The notes below the pieces were generated by a model, which was given only the letters and a program-made list of their open reading frames with translations, searched no databases and had not been told where the DNA came from. From positions 2,480,001 to 2,544,000 of the forward strand of contig RCTD01000001.1 of assembly GCA_014898415.1 (NCBI GenBank): a DNA stretch of 64,000 nucleotides. Reading direction: 5' to 3'. This stretch comes from Stromatinia cepivora (Eukaryota > Ascomycota > Leotiomycetes > Helotiales > Sclerotiniaceae). Both the position numbers and the translations under genes were made by a program. Below, piece by piece: positions 21,929 to 32,783 of this stretch (the stretch's first letter is position 1; every line of letters begins with the position of its first letter).

Positions 21929-24900
21929 ATGCCCACCTCATTTGATAACGAAATCAACCATACTTCGAGCGGAACATCACAATCTAACAAAACGAAAGGC
22001 CCTTCAGCTGGAGTGCAGATTCCCACCAAGAACGGCAGAAAGAATGGGACGGCGAGGGATGGCGGTGCTGCTGGAGGGGTTATGGCTGCGGTGACAAGGA
22101 GTAATGCAGCGAAATCGTGAGTTGCTTTTAGTTCATGACGGCCCTCCACAACATGTTCAGTTGCTAATCTGCCGACTTGTCTAGTAAGAATAAGCCTTCC
22201 ACGGTAACCTCTCAGACTCCATCTCCGGAGACGAAGGCGATAGTTTCTACACAAAGTGAAAGTCCGGTGACATCTCCTATGTTGGAGGCGTTATCATCGA
22301 CTTCTCAAGGCTCTTCTGTTACGCACAACACAAATGAATGGGCAAAGAATATTCCAGCGTTTTCCAGCTCTCCGAATAACCTGATGAGTCTGGGTGAATC
22401 GCCTCCTACGCTACCATCTTCATATGAGGACAAGATAACGAACTACGGCTACCCTGCAAAAGAACCGAAGGGATCTCCCAATAATCACATTCCTCCATCT
22501 TCTTCACCAATAAATACAATAAGTCGTAGAAGACCGCTGAGCTATCAAATGGATGGAAACCTTCCATACAGTCCTGAAGAATATCACTCCGCTCTAGCTT
22601 ATGCAGCTCGACGTACCTCAACCTATTCACAACAATCACAAGCGGTACGATACAATCCTTATCCACCACTTCCACACCAACCTCAAGCTCACTTCCATGG
22701 AGCGCCGGATACCAATCTTATGTTGTCGCCAAGAACCTGGGGTCTGGTCCCTGGTGAGAAAGGCTTTTATTGTGGATTTGATAGTTATCCGGCTCAAGAT
22801 ACAAACAAACCTCCAAATAGTGTGATCGTTACGGGATTTGAGGGCGGGCTAAGTATTCATAATGTCACCAAGAGAGGTGTGAATAAGTTACTCAACTTAG
22901 ATGGGTTGAGAGGTGGGGTCTACAACTCCAAAATCCTTCCGTGGACCGCTGGATCGGAGCATTCCGTTCAATATCCTTTGATCGCTGTCGTTGTTCACGG
23001 TCCCGTTCGTACAATCAGTAATAGTTCCAGTGCCGAATATACTGCGTCTTCGGAAAGCCCTCCTGCGCCAGCTGATGCAGTGGGTTCGCCAAGGCTGTCT
23101 ACCCACACCATCGATGGCGACAACGATGATGACTTGATAGAATGTTATCAAACAACAGTTGAAGTATATTCATTAAGTACTAGGAAACATATTGCCACCT
23201 TGCTATATACTCCAAAAATACACTTGCCAATACCTCCGTCAAGCCCATTATTTACAGCACCGGCTCCTGTTGGTTCTTTCACGATTCGAGCGGATAGGGG
23301 TAATGTTGTCGTAGCCTCGGGTATCACTGGTGAAACTTGGATTTTTCGACACGAGGACAACGTTGTTTCAGAAGTCGAGTTCAAGTGTATTGGGAAAGTA
23401 TGGACAACTGTTCAACACGGTCTTTCTGTAGATCCAGCGGTTTTCAACAATTTTGCGGAAGGTGGACGTCAGCCTGAAGCCAGCGCACGATCTCAATACA
23501 AAGCCTCAATATTATCTTTGAATGGACGTTGGCTAGCCTATTGTCCCTCAGCACCATCTTCTCAAATCTCACTCCGCGCTACTGTTCCAGAGACCCTTGC
23601 AACGGGGCGCATACCTGGCCTGATTTCACAAGCTCCCCCTCATGTTCCCGCGGTAAACTGTCTGGTGGATACTCCCGGTGGTGAAGGAGTGTTAAAGCAA
23701 GTTCTTCAAGCTGCAACACAGGGAATCGTTGAGATATCTGGATATGTTGGGAAGCAAGGTGCTCAGTATTGGAACAACTACTGGAACAAGTCCACGGCAG
23801 CTCAGCAAACGAATGGTGGGAACACATATTCAGCACCGCAGAACATTTCTCCCCAGTTTCCTCCTACGCATGGACTCAATAGCCAAGCAAATACGACAAG
23901 CAAAGATCCTGGATTAATATCAATTCTAGATCTAGACTCACTAACACAACAGACCTCGGGATCTTCGATTCACCCTCTGGCTACTTTTCCCGTGCCTCAT
24001 GGATGTAGCTTCCTGTCACTTGCGCCTAGCGGTCTCGCTTTGTTCACGGCAAGTAGTAAAGGCGATGTCCAGTTTGTCTGGGATCTCATGCGATTGCATT
24101 ATTCAAGGTCATCTCTTCTCAAAGGGGCGGGCTCCCAAAGTGGAGGTGTACATGGATCACATGTTCGACAGATTGCACAATTCTCGCGCATGACCATTGC
24201 AAGAATTGTGGACGTCGTATGGACTGCACCACATGGTGAGCGTGCTGCAATGGTAACGGAGCCTGGAACGGTTCATATCCTCGACCTTCCAGCGAGCGCT
24301 TTTACGTGGCCTCCACCACGGCGGCGGATTCACCCAGGGAGTTCTGATCAGGCGAACCCCGATAACAACAGCGCTACTCTTTCCGCCGTTGGAGTGGCTT
24401 CAAGTGCCGTGTCATCATTGTGGACTGCAGCTCGCCCTCTAGTAGGTTCTCGCAGGCGTCGAAGTAGTGTCGGTCTTCCCGGTATCACTGCTGCTAGTGT
24501 GAAGTCGCAAGCAGGCCAGGGAACACAGGCGTTGGCTGCTGGAATTAGCCGGTCTGTGGGCGCTGCAACTGGTAAGATGAATGAAATGCGAAAGTCAGGT
24601 GGAACGAAATTGCACCTACCTAAGAGCAGAAACATCCCCAGCCCAAATTGCGTCAGATTCTACAATGGGAAGCATGGTGATTCAATCATCGTAGTTGGTG
24701 GGGGTATTGTCCGAATCTACACAGTGAAAAGCAGAAGGGCGGATCGTCCAGCGGACAAGCAAAAGGCATCCAGGGGTGCCAAATATATCGAGTTTCAAGT
24801 ACCATCTCTACCTGACGTTAGAATTGCGCCAGGGCCGGTACCTGACGATGTTCTTGAAACATTAGCCAGAGATACAGGGGATAATTGGAAAGCGAGACAG

Positions 24901-25395
24901 GTATCAAATCGAGTATCGCCTCCCTCTGGAGCTGAAACTTCAATACCTCAAGCAGAGATTGAGTCGAATGCGCCATATCAACCATTCCATACAGATCGCC
25001 GGGTTAGCCTCCATATCTATTCTCATGAAACGGCCACACCATCATGTTCGGCATCTATAAGTGGTTCATCTGACGCTATTGTGACTAAATCGTCAAAGAA
25101 TGCGTGGGCGTTCGGTGGTCCTATAAGAAGTGTGAGACTGGATGTTGGTCCACCTCAACTTACAGAAGATGATTACGAAACTTCTTCTTACCATAGGGCT
25201 CTTCCGTCTTCTGCCATCGAGCGAGTAATGAGAATCGCAGACAGCAGTCATGAGGATATGGAGCAGATTGTCGTTACTACGAGAAGACGCAAGGGTGCTA
25301 GTCCTAATGGTGCCATAACTCCAGGCAATGAAGATGGGGAAGGCTTCTTTGAAGATGATTGCGAGGTCCTAGATTTTGCGAGCCAACGAGTTTAA
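21929..25395 (+). CDS. BCAS3-like WD40 beta-propeller protein, 1132 aa
   Basis: Two exons: 21929-22116 and 22185-25395, joined across a 68-bp intron (donor GTGAGT, acceptor TCTAG). The N-terminal ~240 residues are Ser/Pro/Thr rich and likely disordered. Propeller-like blades then run from about residue 245 to 760. They follow the order known from BCAS3: a VEVYSLSTRKHI blade, NGRWLAY, an amphipathic VLKQVLQAATQGIVEISG segment, LISILDLDSL, HPLATFPVPHGCSFLSLAPS, and VDVVWTAPHGERAA. BCAS3 proteins have a PROPPIN-like propeller and, in animals, bind PHAF1 at autophagosome formation sites. The propeller is interrupted by low-complexity insertions, and a basic stretch near residue 830 (SRRRRSSVG) is unusual. 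The fungal role is inferred, not shown. Confidence 0.78.
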
Positions 25396-26018
25396 TCAGT
25401 TACGAACTTTTCAACAATTCTTTTCACACTCTGTGACAAGCATATTCAAGGCAATGACGGGGCATAAAATGGACTTGCTTGGTTCATACCTTACGGGATG
25501 CAATCATCAATAATCGTTCTTTATTCGAGATCAATACAGGTGTATATATAGGACCTTCACAGGTTTAATAGCACCGCATTTCTTCAATCTATGATAGAGA
25601 AATCTTTTATCGGGGGTTCTGCAGTGAGGATTTGTGCATAGCTTAGGTTTAACGGCGTTTTTGGTTAAGGATATACGATACTTTGGGCTGATTGAACCAG
25701 AGCTGGGGTGCCGGTGACAGGAATAGCTGGGGTTATACAGAATGGCCTGATATGCTTGTGTGAGATACCATAAATAACAATAAGAATGAATAAAAATTTC
25801 CAAGTGGCAATATCGTCTCCTTGCAATCTCTGTGTTTCATAGTATTTCTTGTATCAGGCTTCATGGATCAGCATCTGTTGATTGTGTATTTGGACTAATG
25901 ACGTTGTTGACATGTGAAATAAGAGGATATGCCACGAAACAGATCTAGTCCTCTTTGATCCAATTATAAATGGACCCGCATAAAGCCTCGAAGTATGAGG
26001 TTCTTGACCCATGATAGC
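25396..26018. other. Convergent intergenic region, no gene seen
   Basis: This lies between two genes that end facing each other, so it should hold both 3' ends. A minus-strand open frame at 25531-25803 has no recognisable domain. Confidence 0.5.
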
Positions 26019-27443
26019 TCACATAAATCTCCACGCAGCGCCTGCAATAGGGGTATCATCGTCATGCTCTAAACCTCCATTCACATTCTTAATGCATTCC
26101 TGTTCCAACGCCACGGCATCTGATTCGATTTGTGCCATGGTCTCCAACTCTAAAAGCATGCCATTTACTAAGGCTCCAATCCCACCCACCACATTCGCCA
26201 TTGTGGACTCTTGTTCTAACCTCCCGAGATCTTCTAAAGCATCTCGCCATCCTTCGAGTTTCCTCTTCAGAACCAAACATTCATCTTTCCATGCCATGTC
26301 TAGTTCCTCAATAAACACAATTTCCTCTTCCTCGTCCAACATTTGGTCATGCTCTCTATCCTTCAATATCTGCTCACATTTAATAACCCACTTCTCGAAT
26401 TTCCTCACTAACCTCGCGTATTTTCCTCCGGGATCTCCTAGATTCCAAGCTTCATTGAGTACTTCATCAAGCAATTGAATCCTCTCCTCTAGACCCCATC
26501 CCGGAGTTCCTATGCCTTGCCACTCTTTTAGAGCAGCAGCACCAACCTTTCCAGCTTCCTCCACCTCCAAACGAATTAACTCATCATGTCTCTTGACTAC
26601 TGATTGAAACTTTGCCCCAAGCTTTTTCTTAGCGCTAGCTTTCCATTGTCTATTCACTAGTTCTGCATCCCTATGCAGTATGTGTAGTTGTAATAATTCA
26701 TTCTGGAGCTTTGCGGCTTCCGCAGTTATTGCGATGTTGGAAGGTAATTTACTGGGAGTCGGAGCAGCGAGGAATGTGGCAGGATGCGGTTTAAAACCAA
26801 TATTCTTTGCCGGGGAAAAGTGTTGTTGGAGAGTAGAGAATGCAGGTTTGCGGATTGATGGGTCTGCATATAGGGACTGTGGACGGGTTCTCACTGGGGC
26901 ATCTTGTGGTTGTGCTCTCTGCGATGATTGACTTGGTGGGCGCGATCTTTGTGACGATTGACTAGGTGGGCGGAGGACGGTGGAGGGGTTGTTTAGAATG
27001 GTCGATGAGGATTTTGTACGTAGATGGCCTGGTCTTGCAGTGGTAGAAGTGCTCGATGAGATACAAATATGTCGATTTGTAGAAGTTATGGGTGGCCTTG
27101 AACGATCCTTTACGGGTTCAGACGTCGCGGCAGATGGATTTCGAATTGAGGTCGATCGAGCAAGTCCACTCGTAGGAGGCTTGCTTACATTTGCCCGAGT
27201 GGATGGGGGTCGTATGAGAGCACTGCTAGTACCAATTGAGCTCATAGTGGGAGGTCGTGTAGAGGTTGAAGTGCTCGAACCAGTTGATATGGTTGTCCTA
27301 CGTGGTTTGATAGTAGGTAAACGACTAGGTGAAGCTGTACTTTCGGGAACTGCAACCACAGGTGATTTATCGGATCGACCAATATTTGTAATTCTTTCTG
27401 AAGGTTTACGAATTGACCTCGTCCTTGATGGTATTGTCGACAT
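26019..27443 (-). CDS. Basic Ser/Thr/Pro-rich protein with C-terminal coiled coil; possible HAUS8/augmin-like
   Basis: An intronless frame of 474 aa. The N-terminal ~225 residues are basic and rich in Ser, Thr, Pro and Arg, with repeats such as RPPSQSSQR, typical of a disordered microtubule-binding arm. The C-terminal half (about 230-450) is helical: QNELLQLHILHRDAELVNRQ, then RHDELIRLEVEEAGKVGAAALKEWQ, and an acidic segment DEEEEIVFIEELDMAW. A basic arm followed by an LLQ-type helix and conserved helical core resembles HAUS8 and the plant QWRF/AUG8 proteins, which anchor the augmin complex to microtubules. That match is by layout only and could be chance. The gene shares a divergent promoter region with the next gene. 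Confidence 0.7.
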   Translation of the reverse strand: MSTIPSRTRSIRKPSERITNIGRSDKSPVVAVPESTASPSRLPTIKPRRTTISTGSSTSTSTRPPTMSSIGTSSALIRPPSTRANVSKPPTSGLARSTSIRNPSAATSEPVKDRSRPPITSTNRHICISSSTSTTARPGHLRTKSSSTILNNPSTVLRPPSQSSQRSRPPSQSSQRAQPQDAPVRTRPQSLYADPSIRKPAFSTLQQHFSPAKNIGFKPHPATFLAAPTPSKLPSNIAITAEAAKLQNELLQLHILHRDAELVNRQWKASAKKKLGAKFQSVVKRHDELIRLEVEEAGKVGAAALKEWQGIGTPGWGLEERIQLLDEVLNEAWNLGDPGGKYARLVRKFEKWVIKCEQILKDREHDQMLDEEEEIVFIEELDMAWKDECLVLKRKLEGWRDALEDLGRLEQESTMANVVGGIGALVNGMLLELETMAQIESDAVALEQECIKNVNGGLEHDDDTPIAGAAWRFM

Positions 27444-27496
27444 GACTTACAAGTTACGTATGAATTGAATCTTCAATTGATGTTAAAAAAAGCAGA

Positions 27497-27552
27497 TAGA
27501 ATGTAGAATGTAGAATGTAGAATGTAGAATGTAGAATGTAGAATGTAGAATG
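27497..27552. repeat. Minisatellite: 7-bp unit TAGAATG, 8 copies
   Basis: Eight perfect head-to-tail copies lie just upstream of the start codon of the minus-strand gene at 27443, within its probable promoter or leader. Confidence 0.95.
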
Positions 27553-28001
27553 GTTAGGTGTAACTGTGTTGACATGTTGACATCCTAGCATGTTTTTATT
27601 GATACTCGAGAGGGAGTACAACAGTGCAGTGGAGTGCAGTATGGAGAATCACTTAAAGTTGCGGTAAGCTACGGGTTCATCAGCTATTGGAAAGCTGTAA
27701 CACACAATTAGCAACTACGTACATTATATATGTATGACACTCGAGCAACTTATGATGATGAATCAGATAAAAGGTATGCGGTGTCTGAATTATCGTTTCA
27801 CTAGGTATTAATCAAGGTACATTATCGAGTCCGGTCGCAATCGATAACAAAATACTATATAATTCAAGCATAAATAGTACGAGTTATTCCAAGTGCTAAA
27901 AATACTTATTCACGAGTACCAGATCCTAGGAATCCTACTCATCTACCGATATCTGTTTATCATCTACGGAATCGATTTAATTATCTTTTCAGAACCCCTT
28001 G

Positions 28002-28098
28002 CTGTCTATCTGTCTATCTGTCTATCTGTCTATCTGTCTATCTGTCTATCTGTCTATCTGTCTATCTGTCTATCTGTCTATCTGTCTGTCTATCTGTC
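28002..28098. repeat. (TCTG TCTA)n tetranucleotide-pair repeat
   Basis: About eleven near-perfect copies of an 8-bp unit, with one doubled CTGT near the end. Read in frame it gives YLSICLSV repeats, but no gene is supported. Confidence 0.95.
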
Positions 28099-28773
28099 CA
28101 TCTACCTAGGTATCTACTACGTATCTGTTTATCATCTACGGATTCATCGGAATCATTGTTCTCACGCCCATCTGAAAGCTAAGAGGTTCATCTCAATCCT
28201 ATATCCCCAAGCATATGCATTGTTCATAATGAGATGAATTAGAAAATTCAATCGGCATTTGTCTCATTTCTTTTTTCTGTAAATTTCCTTCTGGAACTTC
28301 TAACCTATTTCATTTTCATCATTATCAATATCCATATCCATGCGTTAAGAGGACAAATTCAATAAGATGTTTAGTCAAACAAATGCATGAACTTCATTGC
28401 AACTTGCAAAATATCTAGTCCATACACGCCCTTGCGAAACTATTACTATTTTATCATCCCGTTGTTTGAAAATTTCAAGGGATCCTAGCTGACGACCTTG
28501 TTTTATATTGTACCAGACTGCCAAAGTAAGTTGTATATTTGTAGACTTGTGTGATTTCCCGATTTTATTTATTCTCTTTCATTGCTGGCTGCAACTCTAA
28601 TCCAATTCACATTTGTTAAACGAATTCAACCAAACAATTGAAAAAGAAGAGCTAAGGTACTTGAGCACAAGACGGACAGGGGAATCAATTCACCATATCA
28701 AGACCCCCAGTCGAAATATACCAAGGCGTTTCCCAGTACTCCAACAGAGTTGAAAGACTCACGAGAAACAATC

Positions 28774-30372
28774 ATGTCGAAAACCTTACCTTCTTTACCC
28801 GAAAGAAGGAGTTCTCTGGCTGAGAGGAAAAGCTCCAAAGCAATATCAATTCCACGTCGAGCGGTTGGAAGTACTTCGAGTGCCTCTAAAAAGAGTTCCA
28901 TTGCAAGTATATCATCTTCAGCCTACTCTAACTCTGTGCTTTCTCGAAGTCTATCTGGGAATAGCAACTCTACCAAAGATTCACTCAGTTATGCTGGATC
29001 GGAGTTTCGCAAAACTCCCCCAATACCAGAGAAAGATGAACAGACTCAAATATCCCTTGAGACACTAAATAAAGACTCGGGGAGTCCGAGATCGACATCA
29101 AGTTTGAGATCGTCTCCAGCGCAAGAAATTTGGAGGAGAAGATCTTTGGTGACGCAAAAGGGGATTGAGTTTCCTGATTTGAAACTCCAAAAGAGTAACG
29201 GCTCAACAGCGAGTCCTCCTTCCAAAAACGCCAACCCAGCATCCGACCGTTCCTTACCCGAAATACCCAGTCAATCTCTTCGATCTAGAGGACTTTCGGA
29301 TAGAGAACGAGGTCCCATACCAACTCGTGAAGCACCGCAAGCACCAGCAGTTCCGCCGATGGGAGCAAAAGTTTCGAAGCTGAAAGAGATCAGCAAACGA
29401 AAGGCCACAGATCAGACAGATGAATCTAGTAGGCATAGCGACCTTAACACAGATCAGTCCCAACATCTGAGAGAAGGCAATGCGCCACAGTCCAGGAATT
29501 CGCCTTATCTACCTCGTGGGGGTCTGCCAATACCAGAATATTTAAGATCTGACAAAACCCAAAATCAATCCTCTGCGCCAAAAGTGTTGTCACAAACTAC
29601 AGCACCCAATAATCTATCACCCTCACCTCAAGTACCCACGAGGTCTGATGATGGTCACACATACGGCATTTCCGCACCAGTAGCAGGTTACTCATCAACA
29701 CCACAAGAGTCCTCCATCGTACCCAACCTTCTTAATCGCAATCACTCTCGGGATCCCTCCGAGACTTTGACCATCACATCTCTCCCAGGCGTCGTCCGCT
29801 CCCCGCAACCTCAAAAGCCACATGCCACAAAAACCATCCTTACACCTCAACCCTCACCCCCAGTCGAATCAGCATCCTTCTCGCCATCTATCACGTCGAC
29901 AACTCCGACTATTACGACAAACCCTCATTCCCGTCAGACCTCTCGAACTACCACCTCTCGGGCGACGTCTCTCTCTTACTCTTATTTCCCTTTGTCCCCT
30001 TCCTCAATTCCAGCTTCTGGAACAATTCTAGCAGCTCCTCCCATTACATCCCAACATATAGATTGTTTCCAAAGTCACAGATTTATGCGGCGATCACGAA
30101 ACAATATATGCCCACTTCAATGTCAAACTTGCTCGAAGGGAGACTTCGAACAACAGTGGAAATGCACCTGGTGCTGCTTGAGAGTTTGTGGCGATTGCAT
30201 GGCTGTTTTGGCAACCGTACGGAAAGACCTACGAACATTCTTAGGATTGATTGGGAGGGACGTGCCAAATGAATCAAATGGCAAAATAACAGAGGTGGGG
30301 AACGATATTGGTGAGAGGAGTGAGAAGGTGGACCAGGAGAACGAGGCCCACCGATCGAATGTAAAGGCGTAA
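28774..30372 (+). CDS. Fungal protein with disordered body and C-terminal Cys-rich zinc-binding-like domain, 532 aa
   Basis: A single exon from the first ATG at 28774 (ATCATGTCG); the frame is open eight codons upstream without an ATG. Residues 1-425 are Ser/Pro rich and low in hydrophobics, with SLPERR and IPTREAPQAP-like patches that could bind SH3 or kinase partners. At about residues 431-475 lies a dense Cys/His pattern: C431, H435, C446, C450, C453, C464, C467, C468, C472 and C475, arranged as paired CxxC knuckles. It recalls FYVE, C1 or RING-like zinc folds but fits none exactly. A short charged tail follows. The domain probably binds two zinc ions (inference). I know no named family for it. 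Confidence 0.75.
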   Translation: MSKTLPSLPERRSSLAERKSSKAISIPRRAVGSTSSASKKSSIASISSSAYSNSVLSRSLSGNSNSTKDSLSYAGSEFRKTPPIPEKDEQTQISLETLNKDSGSPRSTSSLRSSPAQEIWRRRSLVTQKGIEFPDLKLQKSNGSTASPPSKNANPASDRSLPEIPSQSLRSRGLSDRERGPIPTREAPQAPAVPPMGAKVSKLKEISKRKATDQTDESSRHSDLNTDQSQHLREGNAPQSRNSPYLPRGGLPIPEYLRSDKTQNQSSAPKVLSQTTAPNNLSPSPQVPTRSDDGHTYGISAPVAGYSSTPQESSIVPNLLNRNHSRDPSETLTITSLPGVVRSPQPQKPHATKTILTPQPSPPVESASFSPSITSTTPTITTNPHSRQTSRTTTSRATSLSYSYFPLSPSSIPASGTILAAPPITSQHIDCFQSHRFMRRSRNNICPLQCQTCSKGDFEQQWKCTWCCLRVCGDCMAVLATVRKDLRTFLGLIGRDVPNESNGKITEVGNDIGERSEKVDQENEAHRSNVKA

Positions 30373-31487
30373 GAGAACTTAACAGTCATGCTATGGAATA
30401 TTACATCTTTGCAACGGTACCTTAATGGTAGTTATCATGGGATCATGGGATTTCACAGTCAAAAGAGGTGTTCAATCAAAAGTTTTCATTTGTCTCGTTG
30501 TGCGCAGTATCGCAGGAGTTCATTTGGATGTATCCCCGGATTTAGCCTTGCATATTCACATACGAACGAATAAGTGATTGCAGGTATAGCAAGGAACTGA
30601 GCTTCTTTTGGGATAAACAGAACTGGCTTTTGTGTATATGAGTAGTCGATGAACGTATATGGTATGTTAGTGATAGTCAGCGAGAATTAACTTGTTATTG
30701 TACATTGAAACAGGGGTCGATGTGTTATCATCAAGTTGAAGTGAATGATTTATATGGCCTCAAATTTGACCTCAGCGCCGTCTTTGTATGCTTGACTGAT
30801 GAATTGTATATCCAAAAACAGTAGATTTGATTAGCGCTTCGAAATAGGTCGTTTTGGTTGAGTATTGCATGTCTAGGTCTAATGATGTGTCTCCCTGGCC
30901 AATGCTAGTGATTATTCTTCTCTCATGGCTACTCGATCAGATAGGTGTCACTAGAAGTGTTCTATGGATGGCAATAAATGAGAGAGATACATCACATCAA
31001 TGCTTCCCGATCAATATTTACACATCTGTTTCTAGCGAGCTCTTAAGGGCTTATCTTATCTAAATAGCTATAAATACTCGTAGCACCAAGTATAATAATC
31101 CAAGCTAGCAAAAGCCTAAATGACTCATTTTTACTGGTTTTGAGCACTTGAACAGACTCTTGATGAGTCGAAAAACACTTTACTCTATTCGGACAATTCA
31201 ACTCCAATATCCAAGCCGGTTCGAAATTCACCACATAGAGCCATCGAGGTTGAGAACTTCTAAAAGCAATCATTATGCATCCACAGGTATAAGTATTTAA
31301 CGGTTAGTTTCCATTTGTAGTTTTCTCAATAAATAAGGCACAAACATCAATAACTATATCTACAGCATCACAAGCCGCCTCTTAAACTTTTGAAACCTGG
31401 TTTTTTATTACATCATATTAGTTATCTTTGCATTCTAACCTGCTTCATGCTATTAAATCAAACATCCTTGAATACTCCGCAGCAACT
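30373..31487. other. Intergenic region, no gene seen
   Basis: It holds the 3' region of the Cys-rich gene and the promoter of the glycosyltransferase. Short open frames at 30388-30573, 30854-31063 and 31043-31273 lack any recognisable domain. Confidence 0.45.
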
Positions 31488-32726
31488 ATGACTTCTTTCA
31501 CTTCGAATCTTTATTCTCGCCCGGAAGGGGTCCACGCTATTCCAACCGAACTTCTCGATTTACGACCAGACTCGGAAATTGATTATGATCTTCTGCACCC
31601 AACGTCAGTTTCAAGCGAAGAGAACATTTGGTTTTTCTGGCACAGTGGTTTCTCGTCCATGCATCATTATGCTCAACGAAATATCCGCGCCTGGCACCGA
31701 CGGTTTTCAAAACAAGGTTGGACTATCCGTGTACTCGATCGTCAACCGTCGTCGCCTCTTAACGTTGCGAACTTTCTGAATATCTCTTGCCTCAACACTT
31801 TTCCGCGTGCTTTTGTAGACGGTACCATTGGAGGCGATTATGGCCCCCAACACACATCCGACCTTGTTCGGTTTCCCCTCCTACTCAAGTACGGCGGCGT
31901 GTATGCCGATGTAGGAATGATGCAAATCGGTGATTTGGATCGTATGTGGCGGGAGACCATCGACAACAATACTTCGCCATTCGAGATTCTGTCATATAAT
32001 GCAGGAACCGTCGAAGAGCGCTGTCTCACAAATTACTTCTTAGCTTGTAAACGAAACAATCCTATGGTTGACAGATGCCACAAACTATTGCTAGCCTTGT
32101 GGGCTGCAGATGGTGGCAAGACAAGCACCGAGGGTATGCACTCTAGTCCTTTGTTGAGAGGGGTCAAGTTAATTGGGGGCTCATTTACCATTGAGGAAGA
32201 TGGGAAAACCATTCCAGCTGAAGATTGCAGCAAGCTATTGACGGATTACATCATTCAGGGACAAGCAATGACGATGGTGATGGGACTGATTGATGAGGAT
32301 GACAACTGGAATGGGCCAAAGTATTCCGCTGAGCGTGTGTATGCCATCGAGTACATGGAAGGTTCACAGCTTATCAACGAACTTACAGCATGGGATGCGC
32401 GAAAGGCATTCCATCTGATGTCACTCTTCATCCCCCATGAGGGTGAAGCGGAGAGCTCAGAGCAAAAGGAGGCAAGAGAGGTTGTAGAAGCATGTTTGAA
32501 AAGGAGTTTTGGCTTCAAATTAGCTCACGGTCTTATTTTACGAGTATTTGGAGAGACGTTAGGGTCACTATGGAGGAAGCATGATGGGTCAGACATTATA
32601 CCTGGGACATATGCGTGTTGGTTAAGACATGGCATGATATATTGGACGCAAGATAAGCTTCCGCCTAGGATGAGTTTTCAGATTCTTGAACCGATCAGAA
32701 GAGGATCGTTACTAGAAGAAGTTTAA
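31488..32726 (+). CDS. Glycosyltransferase of the DXD / capsule-synthesis-like type (GT32-related), 412 aa
   Basis: A single exon from the ATG at 31488 (MTSFTSNLYSRPEGVHAIP). The fold signature of DXD sugar transferases is clear: IWFFWHSGF near residue 46, where the donor-binding strand begins, then a region with SDLVRFPLLLKYGGVYADVG at about residues 125-145. In GT32-type enzymes this block normally reads YLD-x-D. Here the motif is ADVG, so the second Asp of DXD is replaced by Gly. No signal peptide or membrane anchor is visible, so a cytosolic enzyme or a missed upstream exon is possible. A nucleotide-sugar-dependent transfer is inferred; acceptor and donor are unknown. It is the last gene before the AT-rich block, about 60 bp from the first repeat fragment. 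Confidence 0.82.
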   Translation: MTSFTSNLYSRPEGVHAIPTELLDLRPDSEIDYDLLHPTSVSSEENIWFFWHSGFSSMHHYAQRNIRAWHRRFSKQGWTIRVLDRQPSSPLNVANFLNISCLNTFPRAFVDGTIGGDYGPQHTSDLVRFPLLLKYGGVYADVGMMQIGDLDRMWRETIDNNTSPFEILSYNAGTVEERCLTNYFLACKRNNPMVDRCHKLLLALWAADGGKTSTEGMHSSPLLRGVKLIGGSFTIEEDGKTIPAEDCSKLLTDYIIQGQAMTMVMGLIDEDDNWNGPKYSAERVYAIEYMEGSQLINELTAWDARKAFHLMSLFIPHEGEAESSEQKEAREVVEACLKRSFGFKLAHGLILRVFGETLGSLWRKHDGSDIIPGTYACWLRHGMIYWTQDKLPPRMSFQILEPIRRGSLLEEV

Positions 32727-32783
32727 GAGTTTGAATCACTAGAATTATGCTTAGATGTAAGATACATATCGATAAATACCTTG

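Larger units (their letters stand above)
27444..28773. promoter_or_regulatory. Divergent intergenic region with two short tandem repeats
   Basis: The HAUS8-like and Cys-rich genes start outwards from this 1.3-kb stretch. It contains a perfect 7-bp repeat (27497-27552) 54 bp upstream of the minus-strand start and an 8-bp repeat (28002-28098). The final 150 bp before 28774 are CAA/AAG rich, as in ascomycete leaders. Confidence 0.5.

Noticed and set aside
27893..28237. Open frame with YLSICLSV repeats
   Set aside because: Translation of a microsatellite, not a gene.
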